From contig JAKUTK010000010.1 in NCBI GenBank assembly GCA_022448005.1, positions 54,349 to 109,888 on the forward strand: a stretch of 55,540 nucleotides of DNA, in the 5' to 3' direction. Below the pieces are notes generated by a model, which was given only the letters and a program-made list of their open reading frames with translations, ran no database searches and had not been told where the DNA came from. How positions within the stretch are numbered: position 1 is the stretch's first letter; the number at the start of each line of letters is the position of its first letter. The translations under genes were made by a program, and so were the position numbers. Of this stretch, positions 1 to 7,077 are shown piece by piece. Source of the stretch: Pseudomonas sp. (lineage in GTDB: Bacteria; Pseudomonadota; Gammaproteobacteria; Pseudomonadales; Pseudomonadaceae).

Positions 1-480
1 GTGCAGGACCGGATTGCCCTGGACGCCGTTCCAGCGTTGTTCCAGATTGGCAATCAGCTTGTCGGTGGTGTTGCCAGCATCGACCCAGTTGGCACGCGTC
101 TGCTTTTTCAGTGCATGCAGCGCGACGAGCTTCTCAAATGCTGCCTGGTAGTCCCGAGCCTGGTTGACGATGGCTTGCAGATACTCGCGGTCCTGCGGCT
201 CCGAAAAGCTGGCCTTTTTCTGCTCTACAAGCTGGGCGATTTTAGCCACCGAGTCGGTGACCTGAGCGACGTACTTCTGGTCGCCACGCTCTTCGAAGCG
301 CACCTGCGCATAGCGGATCTGATTGGCTTCGTTGAGCAGGTTTTCAGCGGTCTGCGCTTTATCGCTTCGTGAAATCAGGGCGTCCATGCTGAGCACGCCG
401 ATAGCGGCAACGCAGATGGTGAGCAGCAATACCGCAGCGAAGCCCAGCGCCAGCTTGTAGCTGACTTTGAGATTTTTCAT
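1..480 (-). CDS. Methyl-accepting chemotaxis protein, N-terminal part (cut by left edge)
   Basis: This is the first 160 codons of a membrane chemoreceptor that runs off the left edge. The start is an ATG at 480 (minus strand) with a GAGGAAC ribosome binding site just upstream. The protein begins MKNLKVSYKLALGF and has one hydrophobic segment at about residues 10-31, followed by a helical, polar region rich in Q, E and K. That is the layout of a four-helix-bundle periplasmic sensor domain after TM1. The HAMP and signalling domains would lie outside the window, so the assignment rests on the N-terminus alone. The N-terminus MKNLKxxxKLxLGF is typical of Pseudomonas MCPs. The ligand cannot be told from the sequence. 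Confidence 0.8.
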   Translation of the reverse strand, partial: MKNLKVSYKLALGFAAVLLLTICVAAIGVLSMDALISRSDKAQTAENLLNEANQIRYAQVRFEERGDQKYVAQVTDSVAKIAQLVEQKKASFSEPQDREYLQAIVNQARDYQAAFEKLVALHALKKQTRANWVDAGNTTDKLIANLEQRWNGVQGNPVLH

Positions 481-604
481 TGTTGTTCCTCAGGCTGGCA
501 GTGCCGATGACGATGGGTCGTGCAATGACATCGGCCTGATCTGCCAATACTTGAGGTGGTTGTCTGATGACTTGGCTCCGTTTTCGGTCGTTAGTGGCTG
601 TACA

Positions 605-925
605 TCATTGCCTGACACGTTGCGCCTGGATCTCGGGTAAATCCCGCCTGCGCATATACGCCAGTAACGGCTCTGTGACGGCCAACCGATCATTGATGTT
701 CTGGTCCAGCAGCAACTGGATCAGCTCACGCTTGAGGGTCATCAACTCGTTGTCGACGGTCTGCCAGACGAATTCGCTCGCCGGTGTGATGCTGGTATCG
801 GCGACATCCATGCCGAACGAGTCTTCGCTGAACCGGACGATGTGCTTGCCGCTTTTGCCATTGAAACCCACAAAACCTTGCAGGCAGTCGGCGGCCTGGC
901 AGATGTCGGCGGATGTGATGCTCAT
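605..925 (-). CDS. Conserved-looking hypothetical protein (106 aa)
   Basis: I do not recognise a named family. The product is 106 residues, soluble, without signal peptide or membrane segment. It has a central stretch (GFVGFNGKSGKHIVRFSEDS) that looks like a small beta-rich domain, and a C-terminal amphipathic helix region ending in RRRDLPEIQAQRVRQ. The codon use is like its neighbours. The start ATG (923-925) has a GAGG Shine-Dalgarno six bases upstream; both lie in the 3' arm of an inverted repeat (see the site at 925-957), which suggests control at translation or by a bound repressor. The gene is followed on the same strand by the chemoreceptor after about 125 bases with nothing recognisable. 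Confidence 0.6.
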   Translation of the reverse strand: MSITSADICQAADCLQGFVGFNGKSGKHIVRFSEDSFGMDVADTSITPASEFVWQTVDNELMTLKRELIQLLLDQNINDRLAVTEPLLAYMRRRDLPEIQAQRVRQ

Positions 926-957
926 GTAAACCTCGGTATCGATTCGGATGGTTTACA
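925..957 (-). promoter_or_regulatory. Inverted repeat covering the ribosome binding site and start codon of the 605-925 gene
   Basis: Read on the minus strand, TGTAAACC (957-950) is a perfect complement of GGTTTACA (932-925), with a 17-base spacer containing ATCGAT. The second arm carries the GG of the GAGG Shine-Dalgarno and the first base of the ATG. In RNA it would form an 8-bp stem occluding the start; in DNA it could be an operator. The arms are seen directly; the function is inferred. Confidence 0.45.
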
Positions 958-1070
958 CGCAGGGCAGGCGTTTGATGTGCTTGGCGACCTTACTTTTGGG
1001 GTCGCTCGATGGAACGCATTGTCGCGGTCAGCGTTGCGTCTGAACAGCGGCACGACGCCGCTTGCCGTCA

Positions 1071-1748
1071 TCAGAACAACGCACCCTGATCCTTTTGCCT
1101 GCGTCGACTGTCCAGGCGTTGACGAAAGCGCGTGCGGTATTCGCTTGCAAGCGGCGACAGACCGGCCAGCCAGGCGAGTTCGGTATCGCTGATGTCCTCA
1201 TTCATGAATCCGCGCCAGACGCGCAAGACGCTGGCGGTCGGGCACGGCCTATCGATTAAATGCAGATCAGCGCCAGGGCGAACAGCGCCGGGTTCCAGGG
1301 TTCGGTACAGCCATCCGGTTCTGCCGCTTTTGGCCAGTTGCCGGGCTAGGCCTCGGGCGTCATGTCGTCGGTCGAGGTTGCTGCAAGGTGAGCGGGGCTG
1401 ACTGACTTCGATCAGGGCGTCACCCCAGCGAAAGCGATCCCCGATGCAGACCTGTCGTTCATCCAGGCCCAACGTTGAAAGATTCTCGCCAAACGCGGCT
1501 GGGCCGATCGCTTGCAGGTGCGGGTACAGCCTGCACCAGTGTCGGTAGTGATCGGCCGGGTACTGGCAAAGGCTGCGATCCGGCCCGCCATGGAAACGGT
1601 GATCGGCGACAAGGTCACCTTGCAGCCCGCTGAGATCGAGCCAGACGTCATTCGTGGAGCGTTGCTTGTCTATGCCCGAAAGTTTCTCGGTGCCCGGCAA
1701 CCGCAGCAGTTGGTCGCGTAGAAAGGGGCCTTCAACCGGCCATTGCAT
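1071..1748 (-). CDS. MOSC domain protein, YiiM-like
   Basis: MOSC proteins bind a molybdenum or sulfur carrier cofactor. The YiiM subgroup reduces N-hydroxylated purines and related compounds; that role is known for the E. coli homologue and inferred here. The sequence has the subgroup signatures HGGPDRSLCQYP, FGENLST, GDRFRWG and VSQPRSPC; the last contains the conserved cysteine thought to hold the metal. A C-terminal three-helix domain follows (LAGLSPLASEYRTRFRQRL). The ATG at 1748 gives MQWPVEGPF, which matches where the family begins. A TTG at 1790 would add 14 residues and overlap the upstream gene by 2 bases. It probably forms a two-gene unit with the 62-residue gene upstream. Confidence 0.85.
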   Translation of the reverse strand: MQWPVEGPFLRDQLLRLPGTEKLSGIDKQRSTNDVWLDLSGLQGDLVADHRFHGGPDRSLCQYPADHYRHWCRLYPHLQAIGPAAFGENLSTLGLDERQVCIGDRFRWGDALIEVSQPRSPCSNLDRRHDARGLARQLAKSGRTGWLYRTLEPGAVRPGADLHLIDRPCPTASVLRVWRGFMNEDISDTELAWLAGLSPLASEYRTRFRQRLDSRRRQKDQGALF

Positions 1749-1786
1749 GACGGTGCTCTGATTGGATGAAAAAGGGCAACGGCTTT

Positions 1787-1975
1787 TCAAGCTTCGTTGA
1801 GTCGGGCCAGCTCTCGGCGCACCATGGCGGCAAACTCCGGCGGCTTCAGCTGATACAGCTCGGTGGCGACCCAGGCCAGCCAGCGCGGACCCAAAATTTC
1901 TCGGTGTTCCAATAGTCGTCGCGCTTCGGCTGTTGCCCGCTCGGCATGTTGCTGATGAAACTCCGACCGGCTCAT
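1787..1975 (-). CDS. Small hypothetical protein (62 aa)
   Basis: A 62-residue charged, helical protein (MSRSEFHQQHAERATAEARR...) with many Arg and Glu residues and no membrane segment. The start is supported by an AAAGGAG ribosome binding site six bases before the ATG at 1975. It lies directly upstream of the MOSC gene on the same strand and is probably cotranscribed with it. I recall similar short proteins in Pseudomonas but no function, and none can be deduced here. Confidence 0.6.
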   Translation of the reverse strand: MSRSEFHQQHAERATAEARRLLEHREILGPRWLAWVATELYQLKPPEFAAMVRRELARLNEA

Positions 1976-2035
1976 GTCTGCTCCTTTAGCTGAGCGGGCG
2001 ATTCTAAACGACCAACACCGTTGTCGCCCGATTGC

Positions 2036-2066
2036 TTGGTAAAGCTTCCGAGCCGCGCTAGGCTCG
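2036..2066 (+). promoter_or_regulatory. Candidate sigma-70 promoter of dgt with overlapping dyad
   Basis: TTGGTA (2036-2041), a 17-base spacer and TAGGCT (2059-2064) form a fair -35/-10 pair about 30 bases before the dgt start. The inverted repeat CGAGCC (2049-2054) / GGCTCG (2061-2066) overlaps the -10 and could be an operator. Both are readings by eye. Confidence 0.35.
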
Positions 2067-2094
2067 CGGTTCTGTCGTCAATCGAGTTCGAATC

Positions 2095-3591
2095 ATGCCG
2101 CGGTCCGTTAACTTCAAGGACAAGATTTCCCGCCAGCGACCTTATGGACGCGTCGAATCGGGTCTCAAAGCCTCAGAGGGTGAGCTGTCACTGATCATTG
2201 ATCAGTTTGAAAGCGATCGCGGCCGTATCATCAACTCCGCTGCGGTGCGCCGGCTGCAGCAGAAGACTCAAGTCTTTCCGCTGGAGCGCAATGCGGCGGT
2301 GCGCAGTCGTTTGACGCATTCCCTCGAAGTCCAGCAGACGGGCCGTTTCATCGTGCGCACCTTGTACAAGCAGCTTGGTGAGCGAGCAGCGCATTACGGC
2401 CTGGATGGGCTGGAAGGCGCGCTGGAAAGCCTGGTGGAAATGACGTGTCTGATGCACGACATCGGCAATCCACCGTTCGGGCACTTTGGCGAGTTCGCCA
2501 TTGGCGAGTGGTTTAAGCGGCACCTGGAAAAGCTGTTCGACGCGGCGGTGCCGGACGAGCAGGGCAACAACGCATTGCGCAGCCGCATGCTGATCGATCT
2601 CGAGCAGTTTGAAGGCAATGCACAAGCGATCCGGCTGGTGGTGAGCCTGCTGCGGCTCAATCTGACCTACACACAGACGGCGGGCCTGCTCAAATACGTG
2701 CGCGCCGCTTACGCGCCTAAGCCGGCCAAGGGTACAGCTGGTGCCTATCTGTTGAAGAAGCCAGGCTTCTACCTGTCGGAGGAACCTTTCGTTGCGGAGC
2801 TGCAGGCTGCGCTGGGATTGCAGCCAGGCACGCGGCACCCGGTCGCGTACATCATGGAGGCAGCCGATGACATCGCCTATTGCCTTGCGGACATTGAAGA
2901 CTCGGTGGAGAAGGGCATCTTCACCACCGAGCAGCTATCTCAGCTGCTAATCGCCAAATTCACCGAGCACGGCTCGCCCGACGAGGCGATTGCGAGCACC
3001 GGCCGCAGTTTTCGCAGCATGGTCGAGTACGCCCAGGCCCGTGCTGCAAAGGAGCCGATCAACAAGGTGGGCGAGTTTTTCATCTGGCTGCGTGTGAATC
3101 TGGTACACCCGTTGGTGCAGCACGCCGCCCAGCAGTTCATCGAGCATATCGAGGCGGTTTACGACGGCACGCTCGATCGTGCACTGCTGGAGGACGCAAG
3201 TCTTGCCAACGCCATCGTGCAGACCTTCAAGGATGTCGCGATGGACCGGGTGTTCTGTCACCGAGAAGTCGAAACCTTGCAACTGCAGGGCTACCGGATT
3301 CTGCAGGGGCTGCTGGACACCTATTCGCCGCTGTTGGCCGTCGCACCGGAGACCTTCCAGGCGTTGACGGAAGGACGTTGTCGCAGCGAGCCGCACTTGC
3401 AGATGCTCGCCCGCCGCCTGCCCAGCCAACTGATCAAGGCCTACCACGAGTCGCTGAAAGCGCACCCTGAAGGCAGTGAAGAGCAGCCATTGTGGGAGTT
3501 CTACTACCGCTGCCGGATGTTGCAGGACTTCGTCAGCGGAATGACCGACCAGCTGGCGCAGGACGAATACCGCACGCTCTCAGCTTTATAA
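2095..3591 (+). CDS. dgt: Deoxyguanosinetriphosphate triphosphohydrolase
   Basis: Dgt cleaves dGTP (and often other dNTPs) to the nucleoside and triphosphate, adjusting dNTP pools in the cytoplasm. The 498-residue length fits the long E. coli-type enzyme. The HD-domain metal site is visible: RLTHSLEVQQTGR with His75, MHDIGNPPFGHFGEFAI with His121-Asp122 and the following His130, and a later Asp in EAADDIAYCLADIEDS (about 258-266). The conserved LERNAAVRSR segment before the first His is also present. The ATG at 2095 is preceded by a plausible promoter. The gene stands alone, with divergent genes to its left and a hairpin at 3601-3622 after its stop. Confidence 0.93.
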   Translation: MPRSVNFKDKISRQRPYGRVESGLKASEGELSLIIDQFESDRGRIINSAAVRRLQQKTQVFPLERNAAVRSRLTHSLEVQQTGRFIVRTLYKQLGERAAHYGLDGLEGALESLVEMTCLMHDIGNPPFGHFGEFAIGEWFKRHLEKLFDAAVPDEQGNNALRSRMLIDLEQFEGNAQAIRLVVSLLRLNLTYTQTAGLLKYVRAAYAPKPAKGTAGAYLLKKPGFYLSEEPFVAELQAALGLQPGTRHPVAYIMEAADDIAYCLADIEDSVEKGIFTTEQLSQLLIAKFTEHGSPDEAIASTGRSFRSMVEYAQARAAKEPINKVGEFFIWLRVNLVHPLVQHAAQQFIEHIEAVYDGTLDRALLEDASLANAIVQTFKDVAMDRVFCHREVETLQLQGYRILQGLLDTYSPLLAVAPETFQALTEGRCRSEPHLQMLARRLPSQLIKAYHESLKAHPEGSEEQPLWEFYYRCRMLQDFVSGMTDQLAQDEYRTLSAL

Positions 3592-3936
3592 CGTCCGTCT
3601 ATGCCTGCTGTCTGGCAGGCATCATCGTCCGCTTTGCCTGTAGCCCACCTCCGATGCGCCAAAATTGCTCGCGCTGCCGTTTCGTTGGTATAGCGCTTGC
3701 ATTTGTCTGGTGCGTGCGGATCGAGCGTAGCCCCGTAATGGCGCAACGATCGACTGCGAAATCAGGCGGAATTAACCGTAAGTGTCTGAAAAATAACGCT
3801 TCGGTTTTCGAGAGACGGCCATCTCGAAAGTCCGCCGCAACAGTTGATGGCAAGCCTTCAACCAATCGTGATGCAAGTTGGTGCGTTTGATTGGTGTGGA
3901 TTGCTGTTTTGGTGCGCTTTCCATAGGACGTAGTAG
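3592..3936. other. Intergenic region between dgt and the ammonium transporter gene
   Basis: This 345-base gap has no convincing gene. It begins with a perfect 8-bp inverted repeat (ATGCCTGC, 3601-3608; GCAGGCAT, 3615-3622) ten bases past the dgt stop, which may end transcription although no T-run follows. Before the transporter gene there are two TGGTGC half-sites (3879-3884 and 3910-3915) resembling half of an NtrC site, and an AGGA ribosome binding site (3925-3928). I could not find a sigma-54 promoter with correct GG-GC spacing. Confidence 0.4.
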
Positions 3937-5145
3937 ATGGATAACCCAAGCAGTGCGGTAGAAGTCCTGATCCACGGTGCCAATACCCTGTTCATCCTGA
4001 TGGGCGCTGTGATGGTCCTGGCGATGCATGCCGGTTTTGCCTTTCTCGAGGTCGGGACCGTACGCCTGAAAAATCAGGTCAATGCCCTGTCAAAAATCAT
4101 CGCCGATTTTGCCGTCTCGACATTGGCGTATTTCTTCATCGGCTACTGGGTTGCGTATGGCGTGACCTTTCTGCAGCCGGCCGATCAGCTGATCGCCGAG
4201 AACGGCTATTCATTGGTCAAGTTCTTCTTCCTGCTGACATTCGCCGCTGCAATACCCGCGATCATCTCCGGCGGCATCGCCGAGCGCGCCAAATTCGGGC
4301 CACAGCTCTGCGCCACCTTGTTGATCGTTGCGTTCATCTATCCATTCTTTGAAGGCATGATGTGGAACGGCAACTTTGGCGTTCAGGCTTGGCTGGAGGC
4401 GCAGTTTGGTGCGCCGTTCCATGATTTCGCCGGTTCGGTAGTGGTGCACGGTATGGGTGGCTGGCTGGCGTTCGGCGCAGTAATTCTGCTTGGCCGCCGT
4501 AATGGTCGATACCGTGACGGCCGTTTGGTGGCCTTCGCGCCCTCGAACATTCCATTTCTTGCGCTGGGATCGTGGATTCTCATCGTCGGCTGGTTCGGGT
4601 TCAACGTGATGAGCGCCCAGACGCTTGAGGGCATCAGCGGGCTGGTGGCGAACAACTCGCTGATGGCCATGGTTGGAGGAACGGCGGCAGCATGGGCGGT
4701 AGGCCGCAACGACCCGGGCTTTCTCCACAACGGGCCGTTGGCTGGGCTGGTAGCGGTCTGCGCAGGCTCAGACCTGATGCATCCCATCGGTGCTTTGGCA
4801 ACGGGCGTGGTAGCGGGCGCCTTGTTCGTCTGGGCATTCACTGCGGCCCAGGCCAAATGGAAGATCGACGATGTGCTCGGTGTCTGGCCATTACACGGCC
4901 TCTGCGGCGTCTGGGGCGGGCTGGCTTGTGGGATCTTTGGTCAGCACGCGTTGGGTGGGCTGGGCGGCATCAGCATCATCAGCCAGGTGATCGGCACAGG
5001 CCTCGGTGTGCTGGTTGCGCTCGTTGGCGGCTTTCTGGTCTACGGCGTGCTCAGATCCACTGTTGGCATTCGCCTGAGCCAGGAAGAAGAATTCAACGGT
5101 GCCGACCTGTCGATCCACCGCATCGGAGCGTTGAGCCACGACTGA
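3937..5145 (+). CDS. amtB: Ammonium transporter, Amt/MEP/Rh family
   Basis: An inner-membrane channel for ammonium, 402 residues with about eleven hydrophobic segments. The pore twin-histidine motif is complete: His171 in VVVHGMGGW and His320 in WPLHGLCGVWGG. The family signatures ISGGIAERAKF and WNGNFG are present. There is no cleavable signal peptide; the protein starts directly with TM1, unlike the processed E. coli AmtB. No glnK (PII) gene lies beside it, although the main AmtB of Pseudomonas is normally encoded with glnK. This copy may therefore be a second, differently regulated transporter (inference). An AGGA site eight bases before ATG 3937 supports the start. The symbol is used in the family sense. 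Confidence 0.92.
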   Translation: MDNPSSAVEVLIHGANTLFILMGAVMVLAMHAGFAFLEVGTVRLKNQVNALSKIIADFAVSTLAYFFIGYWVAYGVTFLQPADQLIAENGYSLVKFFFLLTFAAAIPAIISGGIAERAKFGPQLCATLLIVAFIYPFFEGMMWNGNFGVQAWLEAQFGAPFHDFAGSVVVHGMGGWLAFGAVILLGRRNGRYRDGRLVAFAPSNIPFLALGSWILIVGWFGFNVMSAQTLEGISGLVANNSLMAMVGGTAAAWAVGRNDPGFLHNGPLAGLVAVCAGSDLMHPIGALATGVVAGALFVWAFTAAQAKWKIDDVLGVWPLHGLCGVWGGLACGIFGQHALGGLGGISIISQVIGTGLGVLVALVGGFLVYGVLRSTVGIRLSQEEEFNGADLSIHRIGALSHD

Positions 5146-5154
5146 ATTGAGGAT

Positions 5155-5181
5155 GCCGGCCGCACGATGCGGCCGGCTTTT
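5155..5181. terminator. Rho-independent terminator between convergent amtB and TetR genes
   Basis: GCCGGCCGCA (5155-5164), loop CGA and TGCGGCCGGC (5168-5177) form a perfect 10-bp GC-rich stem followed by TTTT on the plus strand. It lies between two convergent genes and may serve both. Confidence 0.85.
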
Positions 5182-5225
5182 GGTGATTCGGTTGATTGCC
5201 GCTGTGCGATTCCTTAGCTGCCCGT

Positions 5226-5879
5226 TCAATCGACCGTGTCGGTCTCGCCAGCATAAGCGCGCATGAACAAGCCAACGCAATCCTCTACATGCCGCGTGCC
5301 GTCTTCGGCGTCCAGTCGCTCGGCATAGCCGATCAGCAGACGAAAATGAGCGGCGCCTTTGATCAACGAACAAAAATGTTCCGCGGCTCGCATCGGCTCG
5401 GGCACATCCAGCAACTGGCGCCGGTGCGCCTGGTCGAGCAGCTGCTCCAGATCAAGCAGCAGCTTCTGTGGGCCTGCATCGAAGAACATCCGCGACAGCG
5501 TCGGGTTCTGCGCTGCCATTGCCACCATCAGCCGGTGCAGACCGATGGATTCGGGGCTGATGACCAGCTCGTGAAAAGCCTGGGCAATATCCAGCAGGAC
5601 CGAACGAAACTCACGCCCATCCTCCAACATGAACAGCCGGCGTGGCAGGCGCGTCTCGCAGATCACTTTCACCGCAGCGCCAAACAACGCCTCTTTGTCC
5701 TTGAAATGGCTGTACAACGTGAGCTTCGAAACGCCGGCTTCAGCAGCGATGGCTTCCATGCTGCTGCCCTCATAGCCGTTGCCGAGGAACAAGGTTTGGG
5801 CGGCCGCCAGGATCGCTTCGCGCTTGGCGGGGTCCTTCGGGCGGCCTGGGCCAGAGGGTGCAGGTGAGCTTTCGGTCAT
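5226..5879 (-). CDS. mexL: TetR family repressor of the adjacent RND pump (MexL-like)
   Basis: A 217-residue TetR regulator. The N-terminal DNA-binding helices are clear: GRPKDPAKREAILAAAQTLF, then EAGVSKLTLYSHFKDKEALF, at about residues 12-60. The C-terminal ligand-binding domain is all-helical. It is divergently transcribed from a periplasmic adaptor and an RND pump gene. The sizes 217/365/1024 match MexL/MexJ/MexK of P. aeruginosa (212/367/1025 as I recall). MexL represses mexJK and itself; by analogy this protein should bind the shared 95-base intergenic region, which holds a palindrome at 5921-5936. The ATG at 5879 was chosen because upstream in-frame codons would run through the operator into the divergent gene. 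Confidence 0.8.
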   Translation of the reverse strand: MTESSPAPSGPGRPKDPAKREAILAAAQTLFLGNGYEGSSMEAIAAEAGVSKLTLYSHFKDKEALFGAAVKVICETRLPRRLFMLEDGREFRSVLLDIAQAFHELVISPESIGLHRLMVAMAAQNPTLSRMFFDAGPQKLLLDLEQLLDQAHRRQLLDVPEPMRAAEHFCSLIKGAAHFRLLIGYAERLDAEDGTRHVEDCVGLFMRAYAGETDTVD

Positions 5880-5910
5880 GGTTGCTTTTAATACTAGACT
5901 GATGAGTTCG

Positions 5911-5938
5911 GTATTTTTACTATACCGCGCAGTATAAG
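5911..5938. promoter_or_regulatory. Putative MexL-type operator in the divergent intergenic region
   Basis: TATACCGCGCAGTATA (5921-5936) is a near-perfect palindrome of form TATACnGCGCnGTATA. It is preceded by GTATTT (5911-5916) and overlaps a possible -10 TATAAG (5933-5938) for the pump operon. I recall GTATTT-containing repeats being reported for MexL, but have not checked. The position between the repressor gene and the pump is what an autoregulated TetR operator should have. Confidence 0.55.
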
Positions 5939-5974
5939 TATTAGAACCCACCTTGCGACAAAGAGAGATCCGAC

Positions 5975-7072
5975 GTGCTCCGACATGCCTTGCCCTTCCT
6001 CGGTATTTTTGGTTTCGCCTTGCTGGCTGGTTGCGGCAATGGCGAGCCCGAGCAGCTCTCGACGCGACCCGTGATGGTGGTACAGCCACAGCCCGCGGGT
6101 GAGGCTTTTGAAAGTTATCCGGGCGAGGTGCATGCGCGCTACGAGCCCGAGCTGGCGTTTCGCATTGCTGGCAAGGTCACGGAGCGGATGGTCGAGGCTG
6201 GCGAGCGGGTGAGCAAGGATCAACCATTGGCCAAGCTCGATCCGCAGGATGTGCGGCTGCAACTCGAGGGGATGCGCGCTCAGGTGGCAGCGGCGGAAGC
6301 CAACTTGCGGGTCGCCCGCGCCGAGCATGAGCGCTACAAGACCTTGATGGATCGCCAACTGGTCAGTCGCTCGCAATTCGACGCTTCCGACAACGCCTAT
6401 CGCTCCGCGCAGGCACGGCTGCAACAAGCCCGTGCGGAATTCGACGTGGCCAACAACCAGGTCGGCTACGCCATCCTGCGAGCGACGCACGAAGGCGTAG
6501 TTGCTCAGCGTCGGGTTGAGGTGGGGCAGGTGGTTGGCGCTGGTCAGACGGCTTTTGTCCTGGCTGCCGATGGTGAACGCGAGGTGGCCATCAACCTGCC
6601 GGAACAGGCGCTGGAACGCTACTCGGTCGGCCAACCGGTGTCGGTGGAAATCTGGTCGCAGCCGGGCAAAACCTACGCTGGCCACATTCGCGAACTGTCG
6701 CCAGCTGCCGACCCGCAGTCGCGCACCTACTCGGCGCGTGTTGCCTTCGACGACGCCAAGGTGCCTGCCGAGCTTGGCCAGAGCGCGCTGGTGTCAATCC
6801 GCAGCAATGGCGAGGTGCCCTTGGCGGTGCCGCTTTCGGCGGTTACCGCCGAGCAGGGCAAGGCTTACGTCTGGCGAGTCAAGGAGGACGCCACGCTGGA
6901 GCGCGTTGCCGTGCAGACGGGGGCCTTTGGTGATTCTTCTGTGCCCATCCTCATGGGGCTGCAGGCCGACGACTGGGTTGTCCTCGCCGGTGTTCAGATG
7001 CTCCACGAGAACCAGTCGGTGAGGGCGGTCGATCGTGACAACCGTCCGGTCGAGCTGGCGGTGCAGGAGTAA
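5975..7072 (+). CDS. mexJ: RND efflux pump periplasmic adaptor lipoprotein (MexJ-like)
   Basis: The membrane fusion protein that links the inner-membrane RND pump to an outer-membrane channel. It has a GTG start at 5975 with an AAGAGAG site about six bases upstream, and a lipoprotein signal ending LLAGC (Cys20), so it should be acylated and anchored to the inner membrane. Barrel-sandwich half-motifs flank a long hairpin: LAFRIAGKVTERMVEAGERV at about residues 52-71, then a coiled-coil hairpin of Ala/Arg/Glu-rich heptads (about 85-165), then ILRATHEGVVAQRRVEVGQV. The pump gene starts 5 bases after the stop. No outer-membrane channel gene is in the operon, as in mexJK, so a channel encoded elsewhere must be borrowed (inference). 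Confidence 0.85.
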   Translation: MLRHALPFLGIFGFALLAGCGNGEPEQLSTRPVMVVQPQPAGEAFESYPGEVHARYEPELAFRIAGKVTERMVEAGERVSKDQPLAKLDPQDVRLQLEGMRAQVAAAEANLRVARAEHERYKTLMDRQLVSRSQFDASDNAYRSAQARLQQARAEFDVANNQVGYAILRATHEGVVAQRRVEVGQVVGAGQTAFVLAADGEREVAINLPEQALERYSVGQPVSVEIWSQPGKTYAGHIRELSPAADPQSRTYSARVAFDDAKVPAELGQSALVSIRSNGEVPLAVPLSAVTAEQGKAYVWRVKEDATLERVAVQTGAFGDSSVPILMGLQADDWVVLAGVQMLHENQSVRAVDRDNRPVELAVQE

Positions 7073-7077
7073 TCAGG

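Noticed and set aside
984..1005. GCGACC / GGTCGC repeat downstream of the MOSC gene
   Set aside because: It is a 6-bp stem with a 10-base loop and no T-run on the relevant strand; chance is likely in this base composition.
3891..3906. Possible sigma-54 promoter (TTGGTGTGGATTGC) before the ammonium transporter gene
   Set aside because: The GG and GC dinucleotides are separated by 8 rather than 10 bases, which sigma-54 promoters do not tolerate.
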